Source: Tenrec ecaudatus
Lineage: Eukaryota; Chordata; Mammalia; Afrosoricida; Tenrecidae
Direction of reading: 5' to 3'
Length of the DNA: 64,000 nt
Assembly: GCF_050624435.1 (NCBI RefSeq)
Contig: NC_134535.1
Coordinates: 126,529,731-126,593,730 of the forward strand
Positions 1 to 15,100 of the stretch are shown here, one piece after another. Positions within the stretch are counted from its first letter, which is position 1. The number at the start of each line of letters is the position of its first letter. The notes beneath the pieces were generated by a model. That model made no database searches, had not been told where the DNA came from, and saw only the letters and a program-made list of their open reading frames with translations. The position numbers and the translations under genes are program-made.

Positions 1-1056
1 GACATGGAGGAGGGAACTCTGGGCTACGCTATCGGGGGCACCTACCTGGGGCCAGCCTTCCGAGGACTGAAGGGCAGGACCCTCTACCCGGCTGTAAGTG
101 CTGTTTGGGGCCAATGCCAAGTCCGCATCCGCTACCTGGGCGAGAGGAGAGGTGAGGCCTGGGGAGAGGGTCTGTCACTGGAGGTGGTGAATCGGCAGGT
201 GGTGGTTCTTCAGGCTTGCCTCGGCAAAAATAACTTGCTGGAGTGCTCCTGGCTAATAGGTGCTGAATGCAGACGGGCCTGAATGGGGTCTAGGAATTAG
301 GGTTTACTGAGGCTTCAGGCCCTGAAGCAAGCGGTGCAAGGGTTAAAGGTGTACTGGTTCAAAGGCAGAGAAGGCTAGCACCAGGGGTGTGTTCAGATTC
401 CCTGGGCTCTGACCCATCGCTGACACATACCTACTTCCTCCCACAAACTACCCAGGATGGAGCTGGGGGTTTCCTGGGCACCCAGAAGAGTAGGAGGTGG
501 GCCTTGGGGCGGGGCCTCCTTGGGGAGCCAATTAAGGCCAGAACTTGGGGCTGACTGAATTTAGCCATAGCCTGAGTTTGCAGTCTCCAGCAAGAGCAGC
601 CCAGTACAGGCCCAGCAGGGCCAACCCATCCATTTTGTCACATAGCACCAGCCCCCAGGCACCTTGGCATGTCCCCTAGAGGGCCTAGCTGCAGCTGAAT
701 TCCCAGCTCTGCTGGAGGATGTGTGAAATCTAGCTGAAATGCCCTCACCCCAAGAGTAGATGCAGAAGGTTAAGGTGCCTTGCACCTCCCTTTCAGGCCA
801 GGTGTAGCAAGCAGCAGTGGAGCAGGGAGGCCAGAAGGGCTGTGGGCGAAGACCCAGTAGTTTGAAGGTGTTTGTCTCCTGGTGGGCACTGCACCCCTAC
901 TTAACCTTCACCTTCCTCTGTCCCCCAGCGGAGCCGCACTCCCTTCTGCACCTGAGCCGGCTGTGTGTGCGCCACGCCCTGGGGGATACCCGGCTTGGCC
1001 AGGTATCTGCTCTGCCGCTGCCCCCTGCCATGAAGCGCTACCTGCTCTACCAGTGA
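1..1056 (+). CDS. SPSB2: SPSB2, SPRY and SOCS-box protein 2 (3' part, last two coding exons)
   Basis: Substrate adaptor of a Cullin5-ElonginB/C ubiquitin ligase; the family is known to bind inducible nitric oxide synthase through the SPRY domain. Coding parts seen are 1-151 and 929-1056, joined in frame (donor GT at 152, acceptor AG ending at 928). The first exon is open at the window edge and carries the end of the SPRY domain ([14 protein letters not shown]). The second carries the SOCS box: a BC-box-like stretch [15 protein letters not shown] and a Cul5-box-like LPLPP, ending KRYLLYQ and TGA at 1054-1056. About 92 residues are visible out of roughly 263 in the human protein. The gene converges on TPI1. 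The missing 5' part lies left of position 1. Confidence 0.95.
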
Positions 1057-1286
1057 CCTGTGCTTCCCAACAGTGCAGAGACCTTGTGGGTCTCAGGAGT
1101 GGCACAGGAAGTTGCTGGTCCACACCAGCTTCTGAAAGCCAGTGCCTCTGACGGGGGAGGCGAGCTCCTGTCCCCAATATTCTGGGGAGCTCCATCGTCC
1201 CACAGGCACCCAGCGTGGGTGGCAGGAGGGAGCTATTATTCGAGCCTGTGGCTGCCTGGTACTCAAAGTTTGCTTTTGTTTTTTTG

Positions 1287-1292
1287 AGTAAA
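1287..1292 (+). promoter_or_regulatory. Candidate SPSB2 polyadenylation signal (AGTAAA variant)
   Basis: AGTAAA, a known variant hexamer, lies about 230 bases after the SPSB2 stop in a T-rich then A-rich stretch. No better hexamer was noticed before the TPI1 3' end. If it is used, the two convergent transcripts end within about 150 bases of each other. Between 1057 and 1430 I see no other gene. Confidence 0.4.
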
Positions 1293-1436
1293 AATATTAA
1301 GATCTGTTGTTATAGAAATGTTACTGACCGTTTCCCCCCTCTTGGCACGCAGTATAGGGTCTGTGGCTGTCTCTAAAAGGAGAAATCGCATGGGCAAGTA
1401 CAGCGAAGGGCACACCACAAGGCACAGTGCCAGATA

Positions 1437-1442
1437 TTTATT
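1437..1442 (-). promoter_or_regulatory. TPI1: TPI1 polyadenylation signal AATAAA
   Basis: The plus strand reads TTTATT, so the minus strand has AATAAA. It lies about 465 bases after the TPI1 stop codon, which gives a 3' UTR of roughly 480-490 bases. Confidence 0.75.
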
Positions 1443-1906
1443 TCCCCCACGACTGCGGCAGCTGACACACGACACAGGCAATGGAATCATGGGAGATGGT
1501 AGCACCCCTGGGCCCTGAGGGGCAGACAGGGCCTCTTCTCAGCTGCTGACCTCAAGATAAGTGGGAGAGCAAGAGGAAGGTACTTTCTCTCTCCTGCCTT
1601 TGCTGTGATCTGAGGCTAAGGGCACCCAGGGGCAAGCCCCCCCCATCCCCCCCACCTCTCAGCTTACAAGAAGCCACCTTGGTAACATGTAAAGTTCCGA
1701 CCATTATAGTCCTGGGTGAAGTGATTGGCCTGGTCCCAACCATGACAGGAGAAGGTGCACACAGTACAGTTTGGATGAGGCCACGAGAGGGGGGCAGGTG
1801 ACACCATCACAAGCATGGGGCAGGGTGGCAGTTGATGGACTAGGCTTCTGGGCTGCCTAGTCTCTGGCTTGGCAGGAAGGGGGCCAGGGAGATGGAAGGG
1901 AGGGGC

Positions 1907-5630
<3,724 letters not shown>

Positions 5631-5633
5631 ACT

Positions 5634-5639
5634 TTTATT
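5634..5639 (-). promoter_or_regulatory. USP5: USP5 polyadenylation signal AATAAA
   Basis: TTTATT on the plus strand, about 520 bases past the USP5 stop. It defines a 3' UTR of roughly 540 bases that holds a short CA-rich run near 5818-5835. Confidence 0.75.
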
Positions 5640-6157
5640 CACATCAGGTATTTTGGCATTTTCAGAAAGGGTGGGGGAAAGACAGGCAGGAAGGCGCCCG
5701 GTCCCCGATTCCCTCCTAGCCCTCCCTTGCCCAGCCACATGGAACACGCAGGGGGAGGAGGGCAAGCAGAGACCTCCCTCCCCTGGAAGAGGACGCACAA
5801 AGCGACACCCACGCGCACACATACACACACACAGACGACACCCCTCCCCATTCCACACCAGGGGCCGGGCAGGGTTACAGAGCAGCAGCACACTGGGTCC
5901 AGGGGCAGGGGACACTACGGAGCCTTGGTGTGGACAGGCGGCCAGCCCTCCCTTCCCCTTCCCGCCCTACTCCCCAAGCCTAAGATGTGTCCCCTCCCCT
6001 TTGCTTGGCCCTGCTCTAGGCCTCCAGCTTCTTCCCTGCAGCTGGGACCAAAAGGAAAAGGGTCTCGAGCAGGGGGCTGGGCAAAGCCCATCCCACAGCC
6101 CCATCCCTCAGGCGGGTGGTCTGCCCCTGCCCCAGTGGTAAGGGGTGAGGAGGGCTC

Positions 6158-9100
6158 TTAGCTGGCCACTCTCTGATAGAAGTAGATGTAGCCCAGGTCC
6201 TTGGGGGGCTTCTCGGAGGCACACACTTTCTGGTCATTGTAGATCACCCATCTGGGGGAGAGGCAGAAAAGGATGCATGCGCACCCCAAGTTGGATCAGT
6301 TTCCTCTCTGTTTCTCCTGGTGCTTCTGTTCTCTACACCCTACTGTACTGGAGGGAGGGTCCCAATCCCACCAGGGTCCTTTCCCTTACTCTGTCTTGGG
6401 GCCCTCTTTTATCTTTACAACCAGCCCTGCCCCATTCCTATGAGGCAGGGGGCGGCAAACTTTCTGTGAAGGCTGGACAGTACATCTCGGGTTTCACAGG
6501 TCACCTGCCCTCTGACTGTGACTTAAGTCTAGCTGCTGCAGGAGGACTGCAGCCATGTCAAACCCAGTGTTGTCATCGAGTCAATACTGACAGCAGCCCT
6601 GCAGGGCAGGGTAGGACTGACTGCCCCTGTGGGTTTCCAAGACTGCCGTTCTTCACGGAAGCAGAAAGCCCTTTCTCCCAAGAAGCTGCTGGCATTGAGC
6701 TTCCGATCACAGCCGACCCGCAGCCACGGTGCCATCACGGCTCTGAATGCAGCTGGTGCCAACGCCTAGTGACCCACAGCGGCTCCACTCCAGAAAACGG
6801 CATCCACAAGAGCCCTGGGGCTAGTTTGCCGATCTCTGCTGTCAGTCAAGGTCCAATCTGGGGCGTCCTTGTGCCCCATAGTCACAGCTATTCTGGAATT
6901 TTCTTGTACAAGGTCCCTACTAATTCCCACCTCCCTTTCCCCATTGAAGGTGTCCACGGGCAGCCCCTTACCTGCCCTCCTTCTTGATGTGGCAGACATA
7001 ATGACCACACATGGTAGAGGTGCCCATGTGGCTAATGAAGGCAAAGAGCTGATACTCTGGGGAGAGAGAAGGCAGAGACGGACATGTGGAATGCCTGCAT
7101 CCCATGCTGAGGCTCCAGCCAGCAGCTCAGGGGACGTGGAACATGCAGGGCGCTCTTCAAGTCCCACCCCCAGGAACTGACCCCTCTGGCCCCTGGGAAG
7201 GCAGCACTGCATTCCAAAGAGGGCTCTGGAGCAGTGGGTTGGCTAGCTCCTCCCAGCTGTCCCGTTTGTCTGCCAGGCCCACTCACTTCCAGGGCCGTCC
7301 CGGACTTTAGGCCCTACTGGCACCGACTCCGAGATGGAGTCAGCAGCGGAGCGGCCCTCTGAGATGTCCATGGCAGCTTCCGCATCCAGGTCATCAATGT
7401 GGCTGAAGATCCAGTCCACAGCCCGCTCTAAACTGTTGTTCTTGGAGAGGAAGGGGCCGTTACTTTTCTGAGCACATTCAGGGGCAAGCAAGCATCGGGG
7501 AGAACTCACTGCCGCCATCGAAGGACACCCAGCCCCCGGCACCCCAACACACAAACACACACACACACACAATCCTCTGCTCGGTCAGACTGAGGCTCGC
7601 TCCCTGCTCCCCGTGGCAGCCCATACCGTGGCCCGGAGAGCCTTCAGGGCCTGGTCCTGGGAGAACCCCATGGAGACGATGGTGGTCACACAGTCGTCAG
7701 GTGGTGGCTCGGCAGCTGTGCTTATGGAGCCAGGTCCACTGGAGCCAGGCAGGATGAGGGGGTTTGCGAAGTCTGTCAGGAGGTAAACGGCTGAAGTGTG
7801 TCTGCAGGGAGGATGGCAGCCTGGCTTGGCCCACCCCGCTGGCCGGCCTACCTGGATCATCCATGTGTGACATGACCCAGTTCATGGCCGCCTCGGCCCC
7901 GCTGTTGCCCGTGTAGTAGACAGCTTTGCGGCAGGCGTCCATAGGGAAGCCCATCTCCACCAGCTGGATGATGACGGATTCGTCCAACATGGGTGCTGGG
8001 GGGGGATAGGGGGTGGGGTGGGCACACTGACTGTACTCCGTGGGGCACCCTCTGCTCCCTTCCAAGTGCACCCACAGCCCTTTCTCCCAGCCATCCAAGT
8101 CCATGCATGTCCCTCATCAACCTTACCCCAGAACTAGAGGGACCACACGGAGATCCCAAAGGCACAGAAGGGAAGTGACAGGGCCCTGTCCAGAGACTGG
8201 CCCTGCGTCTGCTGCAGGGGACTCACCCCACCCCGCCCCCCGCCAGCAGGAACAGGCCTTGAGAGGCGATTAGCCAGGGCCATGGCCACCCCTGCGGCAA
8301 ATGTGGCTGAGGGTGCTCTAGGGGGTCCCCAGCTCCATCAAAAGGGCAGGAGAAACACAAAGGACAGGAGAGGGGAGACAGGAAAAACACAAAGGACAGG
8401 GTCGGGGAGACAAGGCGGAGAAGGCCCCCCCCCAGCAAGGAGAGAGACAGGCAGGAAGAGTCACTAACATGTTGGAGAGGAGAAGTGAGGGGAGCAGAAG
8501 GAGTCGTCGTCTTCGTTGCCATAGAAACCAAGGCTACCTTTGGGCTCGTCCGGAGTGACCAGAGGAGGGGCAATGTCAGGCAGCTCCTCCTCTCCGGGCT
8601 GCAGCCCTGTCCCCCGCAACTGGGAGATGTCCAGCTCCTCCGGCATCTCGATGGACACGTCTGCAAGGGGAAGGGCAGGGCGAGGGTCGCCTTGGTGGCT
8701 CACTGCTCGTTCAAAAGGAGCTACCATGAGCAGGCCCATCTTAGAAGGCCCGGATCCTGGCTCCAGCTCTGCCACAGCTACGCGCAAGGAAGGGGGCCAC
8801 TGCCGTGGGACTGGGTGGCTTTATGACTTCTGAGGAGCTCCGCCCCTTGTTCCAGAGAAGGAAGTCAGATCAGTAATCCTCAGAGAGCTCTTAGAGCCGT
8901 CAGGGGTCTCCGCGAGCCAGAACTCACTGCTCACGACTCAAGGTGAAAACATTTCACTGGTTATAAAAATGCAGCTATGGAAATCACGTTGGTTGGGAAC
9001 GTTAACTGCAAACTTGAAGGCGTCTTCTAATGTTTCTGAGTCAGGGTTTATTTGTTTTTCACAAACCCTGGCCCCTTGAAGCTCATTTTGTTCTATTCTC

Positions 9101-12100
9101 AGAGGCAGGGGCTACAGGTGCTACGGCCCCTCCTGATTCTAGCGTTCTCAGCTTCCCTCCCTCGGCCCGGGCACCATACCCAGCTTCTTGGGCACCCAGT
9201 CTAAGCCGAAGGTGAACTTCTTGATCTGGATGACCAGGTAGTCAGGGAATGAGGCAAATCGCGTGGTCCTAGGGAAGAGAGAATGTCCTGGTACCTGAGC
9301 ATCCCACAGCTCCCCTCTCCTGATAGCCCCGTAGCCCCTCCTGGGATGAGCAGGTGGGGGAGACCTAAAAGCTCGAGAGATCCCCACGGCACTCTCCCCC
9401 CGTAGGTGCGGACACAGGAGAGAGGGAAGTACAGGGCAAGTTGCAAATTCCCCTCAGGTCAAGGAGCGCCTTCCCATCTCTAGCCGGTGCCAATGACATG
9501 GCTCGGACACCAGAGGCTGTTTCTGGCAATGCTAATCCTGTCCCTACTGAAGGCCTGCCCTCGAGCACAGCTGAGGGACGAAAGCAGAGCCACAGGGTGG
9601 GAGGAAGCTGTGGCTGCCCACCCCGGAGGGCGGCTCTGAGGCAGGAGGGGCTGGGTGGCTGTCGGTAATGGGTGTACCAGGGGAGAGGGAAGGACGGGGT
9701 GCGGGGACAGGGCAGGTGGCAGGCACAGCAGTCGCCCACGTCTACTCCGGCCAGACCACCAGCCCCCAAATGAAAGGCGTATGAGAACAGGAGAGACGTT
9801 CGGTAGCTTCCAGGGTCCCCAAAGCCTCGGGCCCAGACGCACAGGGCTTACTTGACGGCTACTGATTTGGCCTGCAGGGCGGTGCTCCAGAAGTCATCCA
9901 CCTGCTCGGGCGCCCCGTAGGCCTCCAGGCAGGAGCTGAAGGGCACCTGGGCCCGCACCAGTTCTGGCAGCGGCAACTTCTCCTCCTCGGCTTGCCGCTT
10001 CTTCTCCTCATACTCCACAAGCTCCTCTGGAGGCACAAGGGACCAGTGGGCCCGGACCCCAGCCTTGCCCGCAGGCTCTGCAGCCGTGCCTACTACAGCT
10101 CCTCTGCCCTCCCAAGGCCCACTAGACCATCGGTCACGTGAGGACCCTGCCTCTCCTCAACAGGCTGCGCTGGTGGTTGTTAGGTGCCCTCAAATTGGTT
10201 CCAACCCGGAGAGACCCTAAACACAATGGAATGAAACACTGCCCGGTGCTGCGCCGGCCTCGCATCGGCCCCTCCGCCCGAGCCCCTTGCTACAGTCCCC
10301 GCGTCCATCCATCCCCATGAGGGCCTTCTTTTTTACTGCCCTTCCGCTTTACTAGAGGAGCCCTGGTGGCGTAGTGGTTACGGGCTGGGCTGCGATCCCA
10401 GAGGCCAGCAGTTCGACACCATCAGCAGCTCCTCAGGAGAAGACGGGGCTTTTCATCCCTGTCAACAGCTGCAGTCTGGGAAACTCAGGGGCAGTTCTAC
10501 CCTGTCCTACAGGTTGCTGTGAGTTGGCAGTGACTCGATGGCCATGGGCTCTCTCTCCTCTACTTTACCACCGACGATGTCCTTCACCAAGAACTGGTGT
10601 CAAGCTGTGGGCAAGGTGGCCCCGGGAGCAGGGCACACGGGAAGCAGGCTGGTCCTTGGGGCCAGGCCTCACAGAGCTCGCCTGCCGCTTCCAGCCCCTG
10701 CTGAGCACACGCTACCTTTGTTCAGGGCCGCGTCCACGGGCACCGGCAGCTGCATGATGTAGTCAACTCGCTGGGTGTACTTCACCTTCTCTGTGGCCAG
10801 GCACTTGATCTTCTCCTCCACCAAGAAGCGGAACACTTCATTTGGGTTTTCAGAACTCCGGCAATTCCTCTGTGGGGAAGACACAGGGAAGCCAGGTAGG
10901 GAATGGGGGGTGAGGGGGCTGAGCAGGGTCCCTGGGGGGCAGGGGAAAGGGGGAGGTGGAGACGGCCTCGAGGATGCAAGGGTGGAGCAGGCTGACTTCC
11001 GCTCGTGACTTTAATGCACGCACCCCCCCTCCTCCACACCCTGGCCCCACGGAGCCCTGTGTGCCTAGGCCGCCATGGCTGGTTATTTTCTTTCTGAGCA
11101 CTAAGCAGTCTCACATCCTTCTCTGTGGTTGCACCCCACAGGGCTGCAAGCGCACGGTGCACAAGGATCACGGCATGCCCTCACCAACCATTCTCTGTGC
11201 ATGCAGACTCTCTGGGCACAGGGGAGGCTCTGCCAGCAGAGGGTGGCAGGAGGGAGAGGGAGGGATGCGAGGCGTGTGAGCGAGTCTCCCTCGGGCCCTC
11301 ACCTCGACCATGTTGATAAGGTGCAGGAAGAACTCCTGGGCATCCTGCTGCCGGTTGGTAGAGAATTCCGGGTGGCCTTTGCCAATGAGGGCTTTGAACA
11401 TCCGAGGGGCGATGCCATCCTGAACTTCCTGGGGAGAGAGGGTAGGGACTCAGCTGGGTTTAGCCCGCCCTGCAGCTTTTAAGGCACCCAGACCTCAGAC
11501 TCCCCATAACCCCAGCGTTGGCAAGGGGCAGAGGCCCCCAACTCACTTTCTGTTCGGACACCTGCTCCCCATCACCGGACTCCAGCACTGGCTTGGAATA
11601 CTCTCCAGAGAGAAGGCCATGGCCCAGCTTGGCCCTGTGAAAACAGTCCGGAGAACCAGTTAGCTCCAGTCCCACTGACGCCCACCCGCCTGCCCACAGC
11701 CCCTCACCCTCAATGGTGGTCCACCGCAGACAAGACTCAGGGGCGAGAACCCTTGTGTTCCACGGGGACCAAGACCAGGACAAACAAGCCCAGAGGACAG
11801 CCACCCAAGAGTTAGTAAGTGACCAGGGGGTACCTGCCATCCCCCCCAGGTGTTCATGCAGGAGGGCGCACACACACCAGCTTGAGTGGGGAGGCCTCTC
11901 GGACAGAGGCCTGGCTACCTACACCTGGGTGCTGAAGTCCTGGGTGGGGTCTGTCGGAGCGTTCTGGAAGATCCTCTCCAGCTTATCCACATACCTAAGG
12001 ACCAGGCAGAGATCATTGCTTGGGCTCGGAGGAAAAGAGAAGCGAGCGGTGATCTACTAACTCCCAGAACAAGCTCTCCCCGAGTGTGGGGTTCCCGGCA

Positions 12101-15100
12101 GCAGAACCCCGGAGCCCACATCGCTGTTACCTTCTCCACTATGTCAGGGCGCAGCACACGCCAGGGCGAGGGGGAGGGCAGCCCAGGAGCAGGAGAGAGA
12201 GACAGTTCCCAATCTATCAGGTAGAGCTTGTTGGTAGTCTAAGTTTTTGAATTTGTGTCAGATCCCTCCAAATTAGACCAACCCACTGCCACTGACTTGA
12301 TCCCTACTTACAGGACAGGGTAGAACGGCTCCTGAGACTAACTCCTGTTTACAGGAGTCGACAGCCTCATCTTGTCCCCACACGGAAGCTTGTGGGTTTG
12401 AACCGCCAACCATGTGGTTAGCAGCCCAATGCTTGATACGCCACCAGGGCGGCTTCCCAACCAAGGCAGCAAACACATTTATGCTAAGAATCTGCCTTTC
12501 TTCTTCGTGGTCCAAACCCTTCCTCTCAAGTGCTACTTGTCCATCTGAGGCGCTCATCCAGTGTCACGGACCCGCTAACCCTGGAGTCAGATGCGCGGCC
12601 TGGAGAGCCTGGGGACCTGCTGGTGTGTTCTGCAGGGGGCTGAGTGACACACCCCAGCCACGGCACGCTAGAACCGTTCTGAGACTGGGAGAAAGCGGAC
12701 ACCTATTGAGGGCGGCTGAAGGAGGAGTGTGCCCAGAGGCTGGCGGCCAGGAGGAGAGGTGAAGGGATTATGGGTGCAGAGCCCTGGGCCACCGTGGGGA
12801 GGGTACTCACTTCCTCTGGAAGTCGGGGATGCTGAAGAGCACCTGGACCACAGAGTTGAGGTAGCAGCTGTTACCCAGGTTCTGGATGCCAGTGTAGCCA
12901 GGCCCGAACAGGGGCTTCAGTTGCACACCAGACTCCTGGATCAGCTCCCACTCACCGATCCGCTGGTTCATATCTATCTCCAACTCAGTCATCGTCTTGT
13001 CTGTCTGCAAAGGCAGGTGCACTTCACACTGGGCAAGACGCTCACCCGGCCTTTCCACAGACCTCTCACAGGGTCGGATACAACAGCTCTGAACAACGAG
13101 AGGCCTGTGAGCGGTCCAGGCTGGGCCACCCAGCCCTCAGAGGCCTATTCGCCTCTGCTCGTAGGGGCCTCTCTACAGGAAAGGCCTTCCCCATCCTGAA
13201 GTTCACCCTGGGTCACCTGCGGATTTCACTCCAATGCTATTTTCCCAGGGCAGTCCCTGATTCCCCAGACCTCCTGTGGCCCCCACCCCTCTTTCATCGC
13301 ACCCATCCGTCTGTCTGTCCACTTGTCTGTGCTGACTGTGTGATGACCGCTTGCCTTTCCCCCACAACACAGGTCTCTGAAAGCGGGACCACACTTGTCG
13401 TAGGCACTCGGTCAGTACTCGCTGACAGAATGGATGCTGCTAGGGAGCTGTCCACAGGAGGGCCACACACGAGGGTGTGTTGAACAAGTTGGTGGAAAAT
13501 GGAATCAAACGATAATGGCATTTCCCCACGGTCTTTCTGAAGCCCTCCCTGTATCTTGGCCGCGGGGTTAACTGCAGTACCTCGCTGCAAATTCTACCCT
13601 CTGTTTCAGGCGGCCCGTCACGGGGCAGGGGTAAAGTTGGCAGCTCTCACCTTCTGCATCTTCAGCATGTCAATGCCAAAGTGGGACAGGTGCTCAGCTA
13701 GGTTGGGGTCCAGGACCATGTCATCCTCATCGTATGAGTACACGTCTAGGGCAGGAGGCAGGGACAGAGTCAAGCGGGTACCTCTGGAGGGACTCCTGGC
13801 CACCAGTCCCACTCCCTGCCCTGGACGGACCGGAGGGCTGGGTGCCTGAGTCACAGAGCGGTCACATGCCCTTCTAGGTGAGGCGCAAGGGAAGATGGGG
13901 TGGCGACTGGAGTCAGACAGAGTAAGGGCAGGAGTGGTCTGTCTCACGTCAGTAAGGGACTAGGTCCCGGGGGTTAACTCAGGATTTAGGCTCACCTTGA
14001 ACATCCTCACCTTGTATTAAGCGGATGTATTCACGTACTGGTGTCACAGAAAACGAATACAAAGACACACATAAGCACACGCGTGTGTGTGGAAGGGGCT
14101 ACCTGCTCCGTCAGGCGTGATAGTGCCCAGCTTGACAGCCAGCGGGTAGCCCGACTCCCTGTAGTGCTCCACAGCATGGTTGTTGCCCCCACTGCCGTCG
14201 AAGTAGCGGCGGCCGCACAGGATGGAGCCATCGGTCAGGTTGAGCCACAGGTTCTCCTTCATGTCGCACTTGGAGCACTTCCAGCCCCTGCCCAAAGCAG
14301 GTTGAGTAGGGAGGGAGGCTGGGGGTGATGCGTGCGCCGGGAAGGGGCTCTCACCAGCCCCAACATCCCTCCCATCTGCTCGCCTCTGGTCCCAGCTCTG
14401 CCCTTGGCAAACCCTCTCTCCCACCAGATCCCCAGCAAAAGGCAGCTCTGTCTTTGCCCTGCCAGTGGTGCCCCAAGGTGGGAGGGCCAGGCCTCACCAG
14501 GGAGGGATTCGAGCAGGGTTGTCCAGCTGCTTGAGGTTGAAGGCGTGCTTAGACACCTGCCGCACCTCCCCATCCCAGGCCTGCACCTCCTGCTTGCGGG
14601 AGGCAGAGTCGGCCCGCAGGAGGGCATCTATGGCACTGGTCACCTGTGGAGGGGAACGTAGAGGGTCAGAGGCAGCACCCAGCTCCACGCGCCTCCCTCC
14701 CTCCCCACCGTGCTCTTCAGCTCTGGTGATGATCACTGGGCCGAGCACCCCCGCCCCGGCCCACCACCTCTGCTGGGGCGCGAAGGGCTTCCTACCCGCT
14801 CCCTGACCCGGTCCGGCAGTCCTCCCAGCCCCTCCCGGGCAATCTCCAGGTAGTCAGGCAAGATGATAATCTTCACATCCTCTTCGTAGTCAGGCTTTTC
14901 CTCCGTGAGGTCAAACCCACCTTCCACACCTGGGAGGACAGGGAAGAAGAGGAGGAGTGGGACAGCCGCCACAGGTCAATGCCCCCTCTGTGTCGCTAGG
15001 ACCCCGGGGCGGCGGGGAATAGGTGCCCACGCAGCTCACCAATAGCCAGTCTGGTAGGTTTCTTCCGGGGCGGATCTCCGGTGCCTGTGGTGGTGTCCTC

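Noticed and set aside
6145-6987. 280-residue plus-strand open frame across USP5 exons 19-20
   Set aside because: It is antisense to USP5 and runs through the MER5A/SINE insertion. There is no domain.
10356-10430. tRNA-like A and B boxes
   Set aside because: They are the head of an AfroSINE followed by SINE body and tail, not a free tRNA gene. The same holds for the other SINE heads.
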